A stretch of DNA of 64,000 nt from Heterodera schachtii (taxonomy: Eukaryota; Nematoda; Chromadorea; Rhabditida; Heteroderidae). Below are positions 49,001 to 61,138 of this stretch, piece by piece. The notes under the pieces are model-generated. The model ran no database searches. It saw nothing but the letters and a program-made list of their open reading frames with translations, and was not told where the DNA came from. The position numbers and the translations under genes are program-made. Each line of letters opens with the position of its first letter. Position 1 is the first letter of the stretch. The stretch lies in contig SIJG01000089.1 of NCBI GenBank assembly GCA_023374025.1, positions 513,529-577,528 of the forward strand. Reading direction: 5' to 3'.

Positions 49001-51420
49001 GATTCAAAATAAATATTGATGATGTTCCCAACTTTAAATGGGAAAACAAAATTTTTTTTTCGTGTAAAAAAGTTTTAAAAAAACAGAAACTGATAATGAA
49101 AAAAAAATTAGATTACTTATCAAACCGTAACTTCTCAAGAAATAAATATATTTTAAAGCACATAAAAATTCAAAAAATTTCGAATAAAAATATTGTTTTA
49201 CGAATTTTTCCCGGAAATTGGCCCAAATTTGCTGTATAAAATTGTCGGTTTTTCGTTTTATATAAGAATAATAAAATATTTAACAAAATTATTTTTTCAC
49301 TGAAATGCCAAAAAACATTATTTCAATTTGATTAATTAAAATGCTCCATAATATTTTTAATTTTTTAAAACTGAAATATGCAAATTTAAAAAGTGTCGAA
49401 TTTTTCGAGTTTTAATTAAAAGAAATAAATTATCCATTTAATAAACAACTATAAAATTAGTTTTTCATAAAAAATGTCCAAAATCATTTTTGAAGTTTAA
49501 ACATGAAAGAGCTCATAATAATTTAAAATTGACATACAAATTTTTTTCCGCAATTGTGGCGGCAAATTTTTTGCTCATACATAACTAATAACCTAACTGA
49601 TCGATCAAAAGGAGGATTTACTAAAGCCACCGGCGGAAGAGGGTTGATGGGATGACACATTTGTCGAATTTTTTAGGACGTCAAATGTGCCGTCCGCCCG
49701 CCGATTGTCCCCGGCGGGGGGGGGGGGGGGCTGTGACTGATCCACACTAATTTTATAGGCAGAAAAAAAGAGTTCTGGCAAGATATCCACTGGGGGGTGA
49801 GGATGGGGCGGCATTAAAACAATTGGCCAATGTTAGGATGGACAGCTAGCTCATTGCTGATCAGTGAAGGAATATTGATTGATCAGAGAAGGAACAAATG
49901 GAAAATGTGGCTAACCACTTGTTTAAAATTTAAAAGATTTTTTTTAATTTTAATTATTTGGTGGTGGATTATCGATGAGGTTGGAAGTCAGCCCAAAAAA
50001 TTGGGAAATTCAAAAGAGTCGAGGATATACATATATATCCAACTTAATTTTAATGATTTAACATTGACAAAAATCAAAAATGGCCAGAAAAATGGTCATA
50101 TATTGTTAGCTGATCAATAAAAGATAAATAAGCAATGAAGAGGCCAAGAAACTTGAATTTAAATAATGAAATTCAAAAATTTCAGAGTACGCCTTCTAAA
50201 TTCAGAGATTTCAAGAAAATTTTGATTTTTGGTACACTAAGAAAATTTAGAAGCCAGCGCTTCAAATATTTTGTGATTAAAGAACACGGAATTCCGAGGC
50301 TTAAAAGAAACCCGAAATTTTCATTATTAAAAAGGTGAAAATCGATGATTTAATATAAATTTATTAAAAATGAAAAAAAAATTTTTTTCTTATCTCTTAA
50401 AATCAAAATGGGTCCAACAAATGGCAAACAAATCCCATTTTTGTCACTTTCGAATAAGCAAATCTTTGGGCTTATCTTCTCTATAATGATGAAATGCTAT
50501 AGGGGTTTGGCTTTAACAATGGCTTCCTCACATGTTAGGCCAACAAAAAAAATTTTTGTTAGCTTTTTTTGGAAAAATTTTGGACACGAAGAACTTAAGA
50601 AGTGCTTGCGGGGCAGGGGGGGGGGGCTGTTAGCATTGGGACCGATGGTGGTGGCATTTGTGTAAAGCATTATGGCCAAGGGATTCCCAGGGGATTTGGG
50701 CGGGAGAACAGCAGCAGCAGAGGAGAGAGACAACACAACACCACTCATCGGCTTCATCTAAAAGCTTGTTACAACCAAAAAAAGAAATCGAACAAAAAAA
50801 GAGGCAATAATGAAGTACTGAAAAGTAAAAATTTCAAAAATAAATGGAAAACAAAAATCAATTGGGCAATGATTTGAACTCTCCTTTAAAATTTGAATTC
50901 AACTTCTCAAAAAATTCAATGCTTTAATAAATGACAATTGTTCAAATTTCTACGCCTAAGAATGTTTCATGACAAAAATTTGACATATTAAAAAAAAATT
51001 AGAAATTTATTACTACCTTTATGAAAGTAAAATTTTGTACATATTTTAATAAAAAAAATTACCCCAAATTTAAAATAGCAATTTTCATTTTTATGCCAAT
51101 ATGTTTTTCATATGCATTTTTTTTTTCTTGGGCTATGTAAGGCCTGAAAAGTATGAAAACATTTTATAGCTTAATTTCAAGCTTCGAGGATGTTACTATA
51201 AATTTATGTTTCACAAGGTTTTTTCTTTATTCCATATTTGTCCATCTTTAGCGTTACGTAAATATTTCATGTGCATATTTTGGCAGTTTTCAAAAAATCT
51301 CTATTTTAAATGGCCCTTTACACCTACAAAGACCGGAAATTCTTCAAAATAAATATTTTATAAAATTTTCCAGAAATTTTGTTTTAATTTTAAGTATTAT
51401 CAGATTAATTTTAGGGGATT
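46018..51420. other. Stretch without a supported gene
   Basis: AT-rich DNA with GC-rich islands at about 46800-47420, 48100-48230 (a C run near 48115), 48760-48960, 49600-49820 (a G run near 49715) and 50600-50760 (a G-rich run near 50613). Frames over these islands are 70-125 codons, unspliced and unlike any family I know. Confidence 0.45.
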
Positions 51421-51424
51421 TCAA

Positions 51425-51920
51425 GTAGAGACCGGATATTTAAAATTTGCGGGTCCCGCTGCGTGATTGGAATTCAAAATTTTTTCGGGACCGGATCCGG
51501 TGGGATTAATCAATCCCGAAAATCCCTATTTAAAATTTTCTGGATCCGGCGCTGGATTGCGGGATTTTGGAAATTTAAAAAAAAAGAAATTAAATTAAAA
51601 AGTCTTAAAAAATAAATAATCTAACAATTTTGAAAAAAAATATTTGAGCTAAAAGTTTTTGGAACAGGGAGAGGGGGCCCGACGGTGTCGATTGGCGCCG
51701 CCGGGAAAATTTTCACAATTTTGGATGAAATTTGCGATGGAAAATAGCTTTAATTTAATTGAATTTATTAAATTTTATTTAGAATGTTTGGCATCCTGTC
51801 TTTTATAATTTTGAAAAAATGTAATGCGGAAAAAATCAAATTTGCGGATCCCGCTGCGGGCATTGGAACTCAAATTTTTGCGGGACCGGATCCGGCACGA
51901 TTTATCCCGGGTCCAGCAAT
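51425..51920. repeat. GC-rich repeat phrases (GGACCGGATCCGG)
   Basis: The phrase TGCGGGTCCCGCTGCG, then TTGGAATTCAAA and CGGGACCGGATCCGG occurs at about 51450-51515 and again at about 51840-51905. Between them lies a CGACGGTGTCGATTGGCGCC phrase (about 51680). The flanks start AGAGACCGGAT like a TAGAG-type element, but no matching right end was found. Confidence 0.5.
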
Positions 51921-52021
51921 ACAATTTGAGTTCCAATTCTTTATAAGATATATATTATAATAAACATCTCATATGTTATAAAAAGAGGCTAAAGCTACTC
52001 TACTCCCAAATATTTACGCAT

Positions 52022-52052
<31 letters not shown>

Positions 52053-52117
52053 TTTTCCTCTTATTTATTGGTGATTTTTTGTATGAAAATAAATCTTCTA
52101 AAAAATTTAATTTGACG

Positions 52118-52340
52118 TTTTTTGCGTACATTTTTAGTGTACATCACTGATTGAAGTGTGTCTCTGAATTTGCCATACACAAAAAGTGATCATTTGTACT
52201 TAAAATTGTACTGGGATTTCCTTTTATATTGCAGGAATCACTACTTTTTGCGTACATCGCTGATTGAAGTGGGAATTTGCCATCCCAGAAAGTGATCATT
52301 TGTACTTAAAATTGTACTGGGATTTCCTTTTATATTGCAG
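52118..52340. repeat. Tandem duplication, two units of about 110-125 bp
   Basis: Both units contain TTTTTGCGTACAT, TGATTGAAGTG, AAAGTGATCATTTGTACTTA and TTGTACTGGGATTTCC, then TTTTATATTGCAG. An (AT)n run lies just upstream at about 52025-52052. No gene is evident. Confidence 0.8.
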
Positions 52341-52722
52341 AAATCTCTATGAAATTTCTTTGTTTAATTTTCTTTAAATACTGGTCATGACATGCAATTT
52401 CTTCATTTTCTTACCTCACTTTTCCAATTAAATAAAAAAATATAAATTAATCCAATAAAAATTAATTGCTGATTTTTATCATTGTTGATAAACTGCGTCA
52501 GTAAATTTTTATATTTCATAGAAATTTATTTATTAACTTCTATTTAATATTTTAAATAATGATGCTGAACTGATTTAAAGAAAATTATAAATTTAAAAAT
52601 ATAAAATTAAATATATTTCGGATTTCGAATATTATTTCTCCCAAAAAAAGAATTTTGTTTAATTTTTAATATTTATAAAATAAGATTTTTTAGGTGTAAA
52701 AATAATCACATAATTCCAAAAA

Positions 52723-53690
52723 ATGCAACTCATTTCAACTGACATCCTCATAACCCTGTCGTTAGTTGCCGCTTTTTCTCATTATGTTCCATTAACTCAA
52801 GGGAAACGTAAGTTTTCGGAAATAATTAATAAAAATAATTGAATTTTATTAAGCCAATCCTTCCACGAATGGAACAAAGACCAAAAGCAATCCAAAAACT
52901 CCTGCTGCCGTTCTCACATCGGTGGCAAAAGTTGTCACCGGTGTATTGGCACTGACTGCCGCCGGACTACCGGGTGCCGACTGTGCACCACGACCGTTTG
53001 GGAATGGCAAACAAGCGGAGACGGCGGTGAATTATGTTGCTTCTGCCGTTGATCCCCCGTTGGCTCAACCAGCATCAGCACCAACTCAAAGCTTTTCGAC
53101 AGATGATTTTAAGACACTGGTCGGTGCCACTTAAAGTGACAAAAAGAGCCGGGTGTTCACGCATTTATTTTTAATGAGTATTTAATTTCGATTAATTCGA
53201 ATTTTATTTTCTGCTTTAATTATTTAAATTTAATAATTAATTGTTTTTTCAGCAATCATGTACAAAATTGAACCTTAGCTTTCTTTTTTAGTTTTTTGGT
53301 TTTTAATGAAAAATTAATAAATATTTTATTAGACGCCACCTGGTCAACAAGAAATGCGTCGTAGAATAGCAATGAACAAACCCATCAATGCTGTTCAGCA
53401 TCGTGGTGGTGGTGGTGGTGGCCATGGTGGTGGTGGTGGCCATGGTGGTGGAGGTGGTTACCGTTCAGGTGGTACGTACGGTACTTATGGCGTAGGCGCA
53501 CATGGTTCTAGCAAAAATTGCAAATCAAACAATTGCCACGATAAAGATGTAAATCTTTTTTAATTTTATATTTGATTGATTATTTTAGAATGTTATTTTA
53601 TGCTGGTTTCTGGTGATTCGGGACTTTTTACTTGGGTTGAAACTTTCCAAAAATCTGTACAAAATGCAAAAAATTGAAAATGTACCCTAA
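52723..53690 (+). CDS. Secreted Gly/His-rich protein, copy A
   Basis: Exons: 52723-52807 (signal peptide, MQLISTDILITLSLVAAFS), 52854-53119 or to the stop at 53134, 53333-53548 and 53589-53690. Exon 2 has a conserved module containing VTGVLALTAAGLPGADCAPR and SLAQPAS/PLAQPAS. Exon 3 encodes MRRRIAMNKPINAVQHR, then GGGGGH repeats, then a Gly/Ser/Asn/Cys tail with GAHGSSKNCKSNNCHDKD. The donor used in copies B and C (AAG|GTACTG) has become AAGACACTG here. So exon 2 either reads on to TAA at 53132-53134, giving a 121-residue protein without the Gly-rich part, or uses the weak CTG|GTCGGT at 53119. The last exon lacks one base relative to copies B and C and ends in a different short tail. Architecture (signal peptide, conserved flank, variable Gly-rich repeats) recalls the hypervariable secreted HYP effectors of cyst nematodes, but I cannot confirm sequence identity. 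Confidence 0.7.
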
Positions 53691-53856
53691 TAATGATTGT
53701 TCAAATGAATTCGTATTTCTTGAAGTAGATCACTGGAGTCCTTTTGAAGGCCTTATCTACCAAAAAAAGCACGTAGAGAATTCATTTATTGGCGTTCTCC
53801 TTTTCTTGCTCATTAGCTTTTTTCATTTTAATATATTTTCATTTAATTATTATTTA

Positions 53857-53996
53857 GTGGGTCTTTTGTCTGTGGGTCCTTTGTCTGTGGTTCCTTTGTC
53901 AGTGGGTCCTTTATCTTTGTGGGTCCTTTGTCTGTGGGTCCTTTGTCTGTGGGTCCTTTTTCTTTGTGGGTCCTTTGTCCATGGGTCCTTTGTCAC
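53857..53996. repeat. 15-bp minisatellite (GTGGGTCCTTTGTCT)n
   Basis: About ten units, some with inserted TTT or CTTTGT, lie downstream of gene A. A homologous but shorter run of about four units is at 63186-63247 downstream of gene C. Copy B has no such run. Confidence 0.9.
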
Positions 53997-54789
53997 TGCA
54001 CCTTTCAAAATCCAACAATAATGAGGAAATAATTGATACTCTTTTTAAGACTGGCTGTTGCTGATAGATTGGCTGCTCGAGTTTGATCATTTTTCGTTGA
54101 ATTTGGAAGAATGTGCCAGAAGTGGATAAAGAAAGATATTGCTATAAATTTTTGGGGTCTATTTAATCGTTCGTTTTCCTAAAGTAACTTCATCAACGTA
54201 ACCCTCCTCTCTCTTTCCTTTTTTAAAATTTATTTGTCTGAGTAAAGCATTACTATGAAACTTGGTTTTTAATTACCAATTCAAAGTACTTTAAATTCTT
54301 TTCAGGCTTTGTCAAAGATAAATTTATTTATTGTAAAGCAAATTTTTTGAAAAATTTAACTATTTAAGGGGTGAAAATTTTTGATAAATTAAATGATTAA
54401 TCGGGATTAAATTGTTGGCTAATAAAAACACTGATTAATATTTTGTAAAAGCATTCGAGTTACTTTTAAATAGAGTTTTTGTTTTATCTCCTGTTGCTAA
54501 AACAAAATTATGTCATTGGCATCAACGAATTTTCAACTATTGTTATTATGAGAGACTTTTTGAATATTTAAGCAAAAATAGATTAAATATTTTCCGTTTT
54601 TCATTAGTTTTCCTTTTAATTACTGAAATTAAAAATTTATAATAAATATTTTTACACGACTTCAAGCGTTAAAAAGCATAAAAATTTGGTGTTTTTAGGC
54701 AAAAGTTTTGATCAGTTAAAAATAAAATTCTAACATTTCCTTAGCAAAAATTGACATTTTTAAATCAAAAAGTTTGTAAAGAAAAAAAA

Positions 54790-55135
54790 ATATTTTGGGA
54801 TGAATTTTTGAGAAAATTTTTCTAAGGGGTGCATATTTGAAAATTTTAGAGTCGATTCTTAGGGGTGGGTTTTTCGTTTTTGTTGCTGGGAGATGGTGTT
54901 TTAGTCAATATTTTACAAAAATGTCAATAAGCATAAAAATAAGCACTAAAATGCTAAATTCAGCACAAAAATTACATGCTCTACATTAAGCATGAAAATA
55001 CCAATTTAAGCAAAATCAGCATGAAAAAATTGAACCTATAAGCTAAAACCAAGTTAGAAATGGCGTCTTTCATTCTTTTTAGCACGCCCAAATTTGGCAA
55101 AAAATTTCAGCAAATGCTGCAAAACCCGGGCTCTA
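54790..55135. mobile_element. Decayed hAT-type MITE, AAGCAYGAAAAT word
   Basis: The interior has GAGTCGATTCTTAGGGGTGGG and many AAGCACTAAAATGC / AGCATGAAAA words. The right end reads AAAACCCGGGCTCTA, the inverse of a TAGAG start, but the matching left end is not found. The same element sits at about 59140-59490 in the next array unit, so it predates the array duplication. Confidence 0.65.
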
Positions 55136-57047
55136 TTAATAAATAATGAATTTGATGCTGTGGAATTTCTGCAGAATACTTGTTTAAGTTGAATTATTCT
55201 ATGTTCCCTGAAAACCGAAGTGAATCGGTGCCATGGCTAGGGATGTGCGAGAAATAATAGATTCTGTTAAGAATTAATATATTTTTTTCTTTTAAGAATT
55301 TTTAGGGTTTTTCTAAATTTTTTGTTAAAATAAAATTTGCTACAACACAAAATGCAAATATCAATGGTTAAAAATTGATGCATGTAAAAAGAAAATTGGT
55401 GTGCTGCCTGATGATTGCCTTAATGATGATTAAAAATTTTGACCATATTTTTAGCAGATTTTCATTAAAAAGAATTCATAATTTTGTGGATTTTCGAAAA
55501 AAATTGGTAATTTTCTAGTTTTCATGAAAAATTGAACAAAATTTTTTGGAAAATTTTGGTGAGATAGATTTTCTTTTTGTTTATTAAAACCGAAATTCAA
55601 ATTAAATGATTGTCGAACATTATGCAAATTTAACAAAATTAATCATAAATTTTAAAGATTCTAACGATTGCCTCAAAAATTCTTAAAAAGCCACAAAACC
55701 CTCAAATCCTCATTTCAAAAACCCTCATTGACCTATCAAAAACCACCAAATGAGGATAAATCCTAAGATCTGGCAACTCTGATGATATGGTGTTTTTTTC
55801 ACGTAAATTTGAATATTTTTCTGACTGCTCAAAAGTTCAATTTTTAGGTGTGCATTTTTCACCTCTTCCAAGATTTCATACAACTTTTTCTAAAGTTGAC
55901 CAATTTTTTTTTGTATTTTGTAGGCTTATAGAGAAAAACTTGGCTATCTAACCCTACCAAGAATATATATAATTTGATTGTTTTAAGCAAAGTTATGGCA
56001 TGTTTTGTCGAATAATGCGTGTGGACTGAATCTTAACTAATTTGCCTTGTGCCTGTTTATGCCGAGTCACAATTTACAAATCCCCAAAAGCGTTGTAACA
56101 TTTGAATGAAAAAATCATAATGTTTAAAAAATAATAAACAAAAAAATTCAAAAAAATTATTTGGTGTTTTTTTAAATTTTTTTTCTAATATTTTGTGTAA
56201 CAGATGACAAACCGTTAGAATTTGTTAATAATAAGAGTTAATTTGAATTAAATTAAAAAAATATTTTGAAAATATTTCTCTAACAGTTAAATTGTTAAGC
56301 TTCGATTTTTAAAATGTACGTATTTTTTTTTATTATTTTAACGTCATATTCACAAAAAAAAGTATTTTTGTTAAACATCGATTTAATTAAATTTATTCAA
56401 TAAAAAAACTAATAAATGTTCTACTTTAATGCAATGAAATATAATTAAAAACCTACAAATGCTAAATATTGTAAAAAAATTGATTGTTGTAGAAAGTAGA
56501 AAAATGGGAATAAAAGGAAAACGATATGTGTGAATATAATCATAGTCATATTTTATATAAGCATAGTTGTATTTATTTTTACGAAAAAATCCAATTTTTA
56601 GTGATTTATAAAATTGTTATTTATTAACTTATAACAAATAGCATGAAAACATTCACTTAAGCAAAAAGTTTTCATGGGTCAAATTTTCTTTTAGACTATA
56701 ATTCACAAGGGATTGGCCAAATTGAAAAATAAAAAGCGAAATGCGAAAAGCGAATCTGCGAAACTGAAAATTATTTTTTAGCAAAATTATAAGTAAAACT
56801 AAATTTTGATTTTAATGGGCTCCATCGATGCCGATGAAATCGCTGAGAAAAGCTTTTTTTAAAGAATTTCAGTAAAATTTGCTAGCAGTTTTTTAAAATA
56901 ATCTCATTATGACAAATTATGAAAAAATATTTTGAAAATCCTATTAAAGGACACAATTTTTATCCTACTTTAACATTTTTGTTATTCGACTAAGAAAATC
57001 AACAATTTTTAAGTCGAAAAAGACCAAAAAGGCAATTTTTAACATAA

Positions 57048-58428
57048 TGCAACTTGCTTCAAATGCCATCCTCCTGCTCCTGTCGTTGTTGGCCGTTTTT
57101 TCTGATTGTGCTAATCATGGGGAGGAATGTATGTTTTCAGTCAGAAATTAATTTTCAAAATAATTAAATTATTTAAGCAAATCCTTCCATTAATGGAAGA
57201 AAGACCAAAAACAATCCACAAAATTCTCCTGTGTTTGTCTCGTCGCTCGCAAAAGCTGTCACCGGTGTATTGGCACTGACTGCCGCCGGATTACCGGGTG
57301 CCGACTGTGCACCACGTCCGTTAGGGTATGGCAAACCAGCGGAGACGGCGGTGAATTCTGTTACTGCTGTTGATCTCTCGTTGGCTCAACCAGCATCAGT
57401 ACCAACTCAAAGCTTTTCTACTGATTCGAAGGTACTGGGTGTCATTTAAAGGGATAAAAAGAGTCCGGATTTCATATTATTGATAATATAAAAGTTTCAC
57501 ATATCCAACAAAATTGACTGCACAGTCGCATTTATTTTTATGAGTATTTAATTTCGATTAATTATAATTTTATTTTCTTCTTTAATTGTTTAAAATTTAT
57601 TAATTAGTTATTTTTCATCAATCATATACAAAATTAAACAATTTTTTATGGAATAAAATTAATAAATATTGTAATTAGACGCCACCTCTCCAACCACAAA
57701 TGCGTCGTAGAATGATGAACAAACAAATCAATGCTGTTGAGCACATTGGTGCTGGAGGTGGTGGCCATGGTGGTGGTAGTGGCGGACTAATGACAGCAGG
57801 TCGGGTTACATGACATTACGCCCCTGACATTTGCTCTTATGTTCAAAATCGGGACCAAACTTTAAATTTTTCAATCACAGATGGCCTAAACAGCTTAAAT
57901 AAGCGATAGAAAGTGATTGTATCTGATAATTTGATGGTCAGCAAATTATTGAAAAACAGTAAATCTTTCAAACACAGAAATAATGAACTAAAAGACTTTT
58001 TTTAATTTTAATGTATTCTATGGCCAGTAGGTTTGAAAAAACAAATTTAAATCCGATTTGGACATATGCCCAAATGTCCGGGGCTATAAAGGTCTGCACA
58101 CGACTGAAGATTACCATTCAGGTGGTACAAACGGTGGTGCTTATGCCGCAGGCGCACATGGTTCTAGCAACAATTGCCAATCAACCAACTCATCGGATTG
58201 CAAGGAGAAAGCTGTAAGACTTTTTAAATTTTATCTTTTATTTGATTCTTCTAGAATGTTACTTTTATGGTGGTTTTTGCTGATTCGGGACTTTTTAATT
58301 GGGTTGAAACTTTTTTTAAATTTTTTACAAAATGCATTAAAATTGAAAATGCTACCCTAATAATGATCCTTCAAATGAAAAATAGTAAGGAATTAATTGA
58401 TACTCTTTTTAAGACTGGCTGTTGTTGA
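57048..58428 (+). CDS. Secreted Gly/His-rich protein, copy B
   Basis: Exons: about 57048-57128 (signal peptide with core LLLLSLLAVFS), 57178-57431, 57679-57799, 58110-58213 and 58255-58428. The phases of exons 2-5 are consistent; one base near 57060 in exon 1 could not be read with certainty. The product is about 244 residues. Exon 2 carries VTGVLALTAAGLPGADCAPR and ends at a good donor (AAG|GTACTG). Exon 3 has MRRRMMNKQINAVEH and a short GGGGHGGGSGG tract. Exon 4 has DYHSGGTNGGAYAAGAHGSS and a Cys-containing tail. Exon 5 encodes NVTFMVVFADSGLFNWVE and runs to TGA at 58428, giving the longest C-terminus of the three copies. An intron of about 310 bases (57800-58109) splits the Gly-rich region; copy A lacks it. 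A secreted effector-like role is inferred. Confidence 0.75.
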
Positions 58429-59967
58429 TAGATCGGCTGCTCGAGTTTGATCATTTTTCGATGAATTCGGAAGAATGGACCAGACGTGGACAAAAGATAT
58501 TGCTATAATTTTTTTGGGTCTATTTCATCGGTCGTTTTTCTAAAGTTACTTCATCAACGTAACCCTCATCTCTTTTCCTATTTTTAAAGCTTATTTGTCT
58601 GAGTAAAGATCTACAATGGAACTTTGTTTATTTTTATTAACAATAGAGTACTTTAAATGTCTTTTCAGGCTTTGTCAAAGATAAATTTATTTATTGTAAA
58701 GCAAATTTTTTGAAAAATTTAACTATTCAAGGGGTGAAAATTCTTGATAAATTAAATGATTAATGGGGATTAATTTGTTGGCTAATAAAAACACTGATTA
58801 ATATTTTCATTCGAGTTACTTTTAAATTGAGTTTTTGTTTTATCTCCTGTTGCTAAAACAAAATATGTCATTGGCATCAACGAATTTTCAACTATTGTTA
58901 TTATGAGAGACTTTTTGAATATTAAGCAAAAATAGATTAAATATTTTCCGCTTTTCATTAGTTTTCGTTTTAATTAATGAAATTAAAAATTTATAATAAA
59001 TATTTTTACACGACTTCAAGCGTTAAAAAGCATAAAAATTTGGTGTTTTTAGCAAAAGTTTTGCTCAGTTAAAAATAAAATTCATATATTTCCTAAGCAA
59101 AAATTGACATTTTTAAATCAAAAATTTGTAAAGAAAAAAAATATTTTGGGATGAATTTTTGAGAAAATTTTTCTAAGGGGGCATATTTGAAAATTTTAGA
59201 GTCGATTCTTAGGGGTGGGTTTTTCGTTTTTGTTGCTGGGAATTGGTGTTTTAGTCAATATTTTACAAAAATGTCAATTAAGCATAAAAATAAGCACTAA
59301 AATGCTAAATTTCAGCACACAAAATTAGTGCTCTACATTAAGCATGAAAATACAAATTTAAGCAAAAATCAGCATGAAAAAGTTGAACCTAGAAGCCTCA
59401 AACCAAGTTAGAAATGGCGTCTTTCATTCTTTTTAGCACGCCCAAATTTGGCAAAAAATTTCAGCAAATGCTGCAAAACCCGGGCTCTATTAATAACTAA
59501 TGAATTTGATGCTGTGGAATTTCTGCAGAATACTTTTTTAAGTTGAATTATTCTATGTTCCCTGAAAACCGAAGTGAATCGGTGCCATGGCTAGGGATGT
59601 GCGAGAAATAATAGATTCTGTTAAGAATTAATATTTTTTTCTTTTAAGAATTTTTAGGGTTTTTCTAAATTTTTTTAAAATAAAATTTGCTACAACACAA
59701 AATGCAAATATCAATGAATAAAAATTGATGCATGTAAAAAGAAAATTGGTGTGCTGCCTGATGATTGCCTTAATGATGATTAAATTAGCCTATTGAGTCG
59801 TTATAAGAACGTATAGTATATTATATTTGGAGACAAATCCGCACTTTTTGGCTTTGTGGTGAATCGTATCCGGTTGAACCTGCAAAGATTCGGCGCTATA
59901 AATTTTTTAAGTTTGATATTTATTTACGTTGATGGAATAAAAATTTTAAAGTTTTCTCCGCAATAAT

Positions 59968-60230
59968 TAGGGCTGGGAATTTTACGTAATACTTTACATA
60001 ATTTTTTTCCTGGCTTCCCCGTGCTCTGAATAATAGGAAAACACTTTTTTTTTGTGTTTGCGAACAAAAGTTGCGACTTTTATTAGATATTTTTAAATAT
60101 TTTCGGGTTTTTTCTACATATTACATATGTACATATGTATTTTTATACATATTTTGGGCTTTTTCGCATTTTTTTTATACATATTTTGCAATTTTTGAGG
60201 ATTTTAAGGAAACTTTTTTAGGTGCCCCCA
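59968..60230. mobile_element. Truncated TAGGG-type MITE
   Basis: It begins TAGGGCTGGGAATTTTACG and contains TTTGCGAACAAAAGTTG with TACATATTTTGGG words. This is the reverse-complement layout of the right half of the 5723-6278 element. The other end is missing; array sequence resumes near 60225. Confidence 0.6.
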
Positions 60231-61138
60231 ATGTCGTAACATTTGACTGAAAAAATCATAATGTTTAAAAAATAATAAACAAAAAAATTCAAAAAAATTA
60301 TTTGGTGTTTTTTTAAATTTTTTTCTAATATTTTGTGTAACAGATGACAAACCGTTAGAATTTGTTAATAATAAGAGCTAATTTGAATTAATTAAAAAAA
60401 TATTTTTGAAAATATTTCTCTAGCAGTTAAATTGTTAAGCTTCGATTTTTAAAAATGCACGTATTTTTTTTTTTTATTATTTTAACGTCATATTGACAAA
60501 AAAAAGTATTTTTGTTAAGCATCGATTTAATTAAATGTTATTCAATAAAAAAACTAATAAATTTTCTACTTTAATGCTATGAAATATAATTAAAAACCTA
60601 CAAATGCTAAATATTGTAAAAAAATTGATTGTTATAGAAAGTAGAAAAATTGGAATAAAAGGAAAAACGAAATATGTGAATATAATCATAGTGATATTTT
60701 ATTTAAGCATAGTTATATTTATTTTTCCGAAAAAATCTCAATTTTTAGTGACTTATAAAATTGTTATTTATTAACTTATAACAAAATAGCATGAAAACAT
60801 TCACATAAGCAAAAGATTTTATGCGTTAAATTTTCTTTTAACTATAAAATTTAATTTTATGCTTTTCAATTTTTTTCATTAAATAAATTCAACTGATAAT
60901 TATACATTTATTAATGATAAATTTTTTTTATTTTTTTATAAAAATAAACTGCCATATTATAAGTAAAATTAATTTTGATTTTAAAACAATATCATTATGC
61001 CAAAATGTTAAATAAAATTTTTGAAAATCCTATTAAAGGACACAATTTTTATCCTACTTTAAACATTTTTTGTTATTCAACTAAGAAAATCAACAATTTT
61101 TAAGTCGAAAAAAGACCAAAAAGGCAATTTTTAACATA

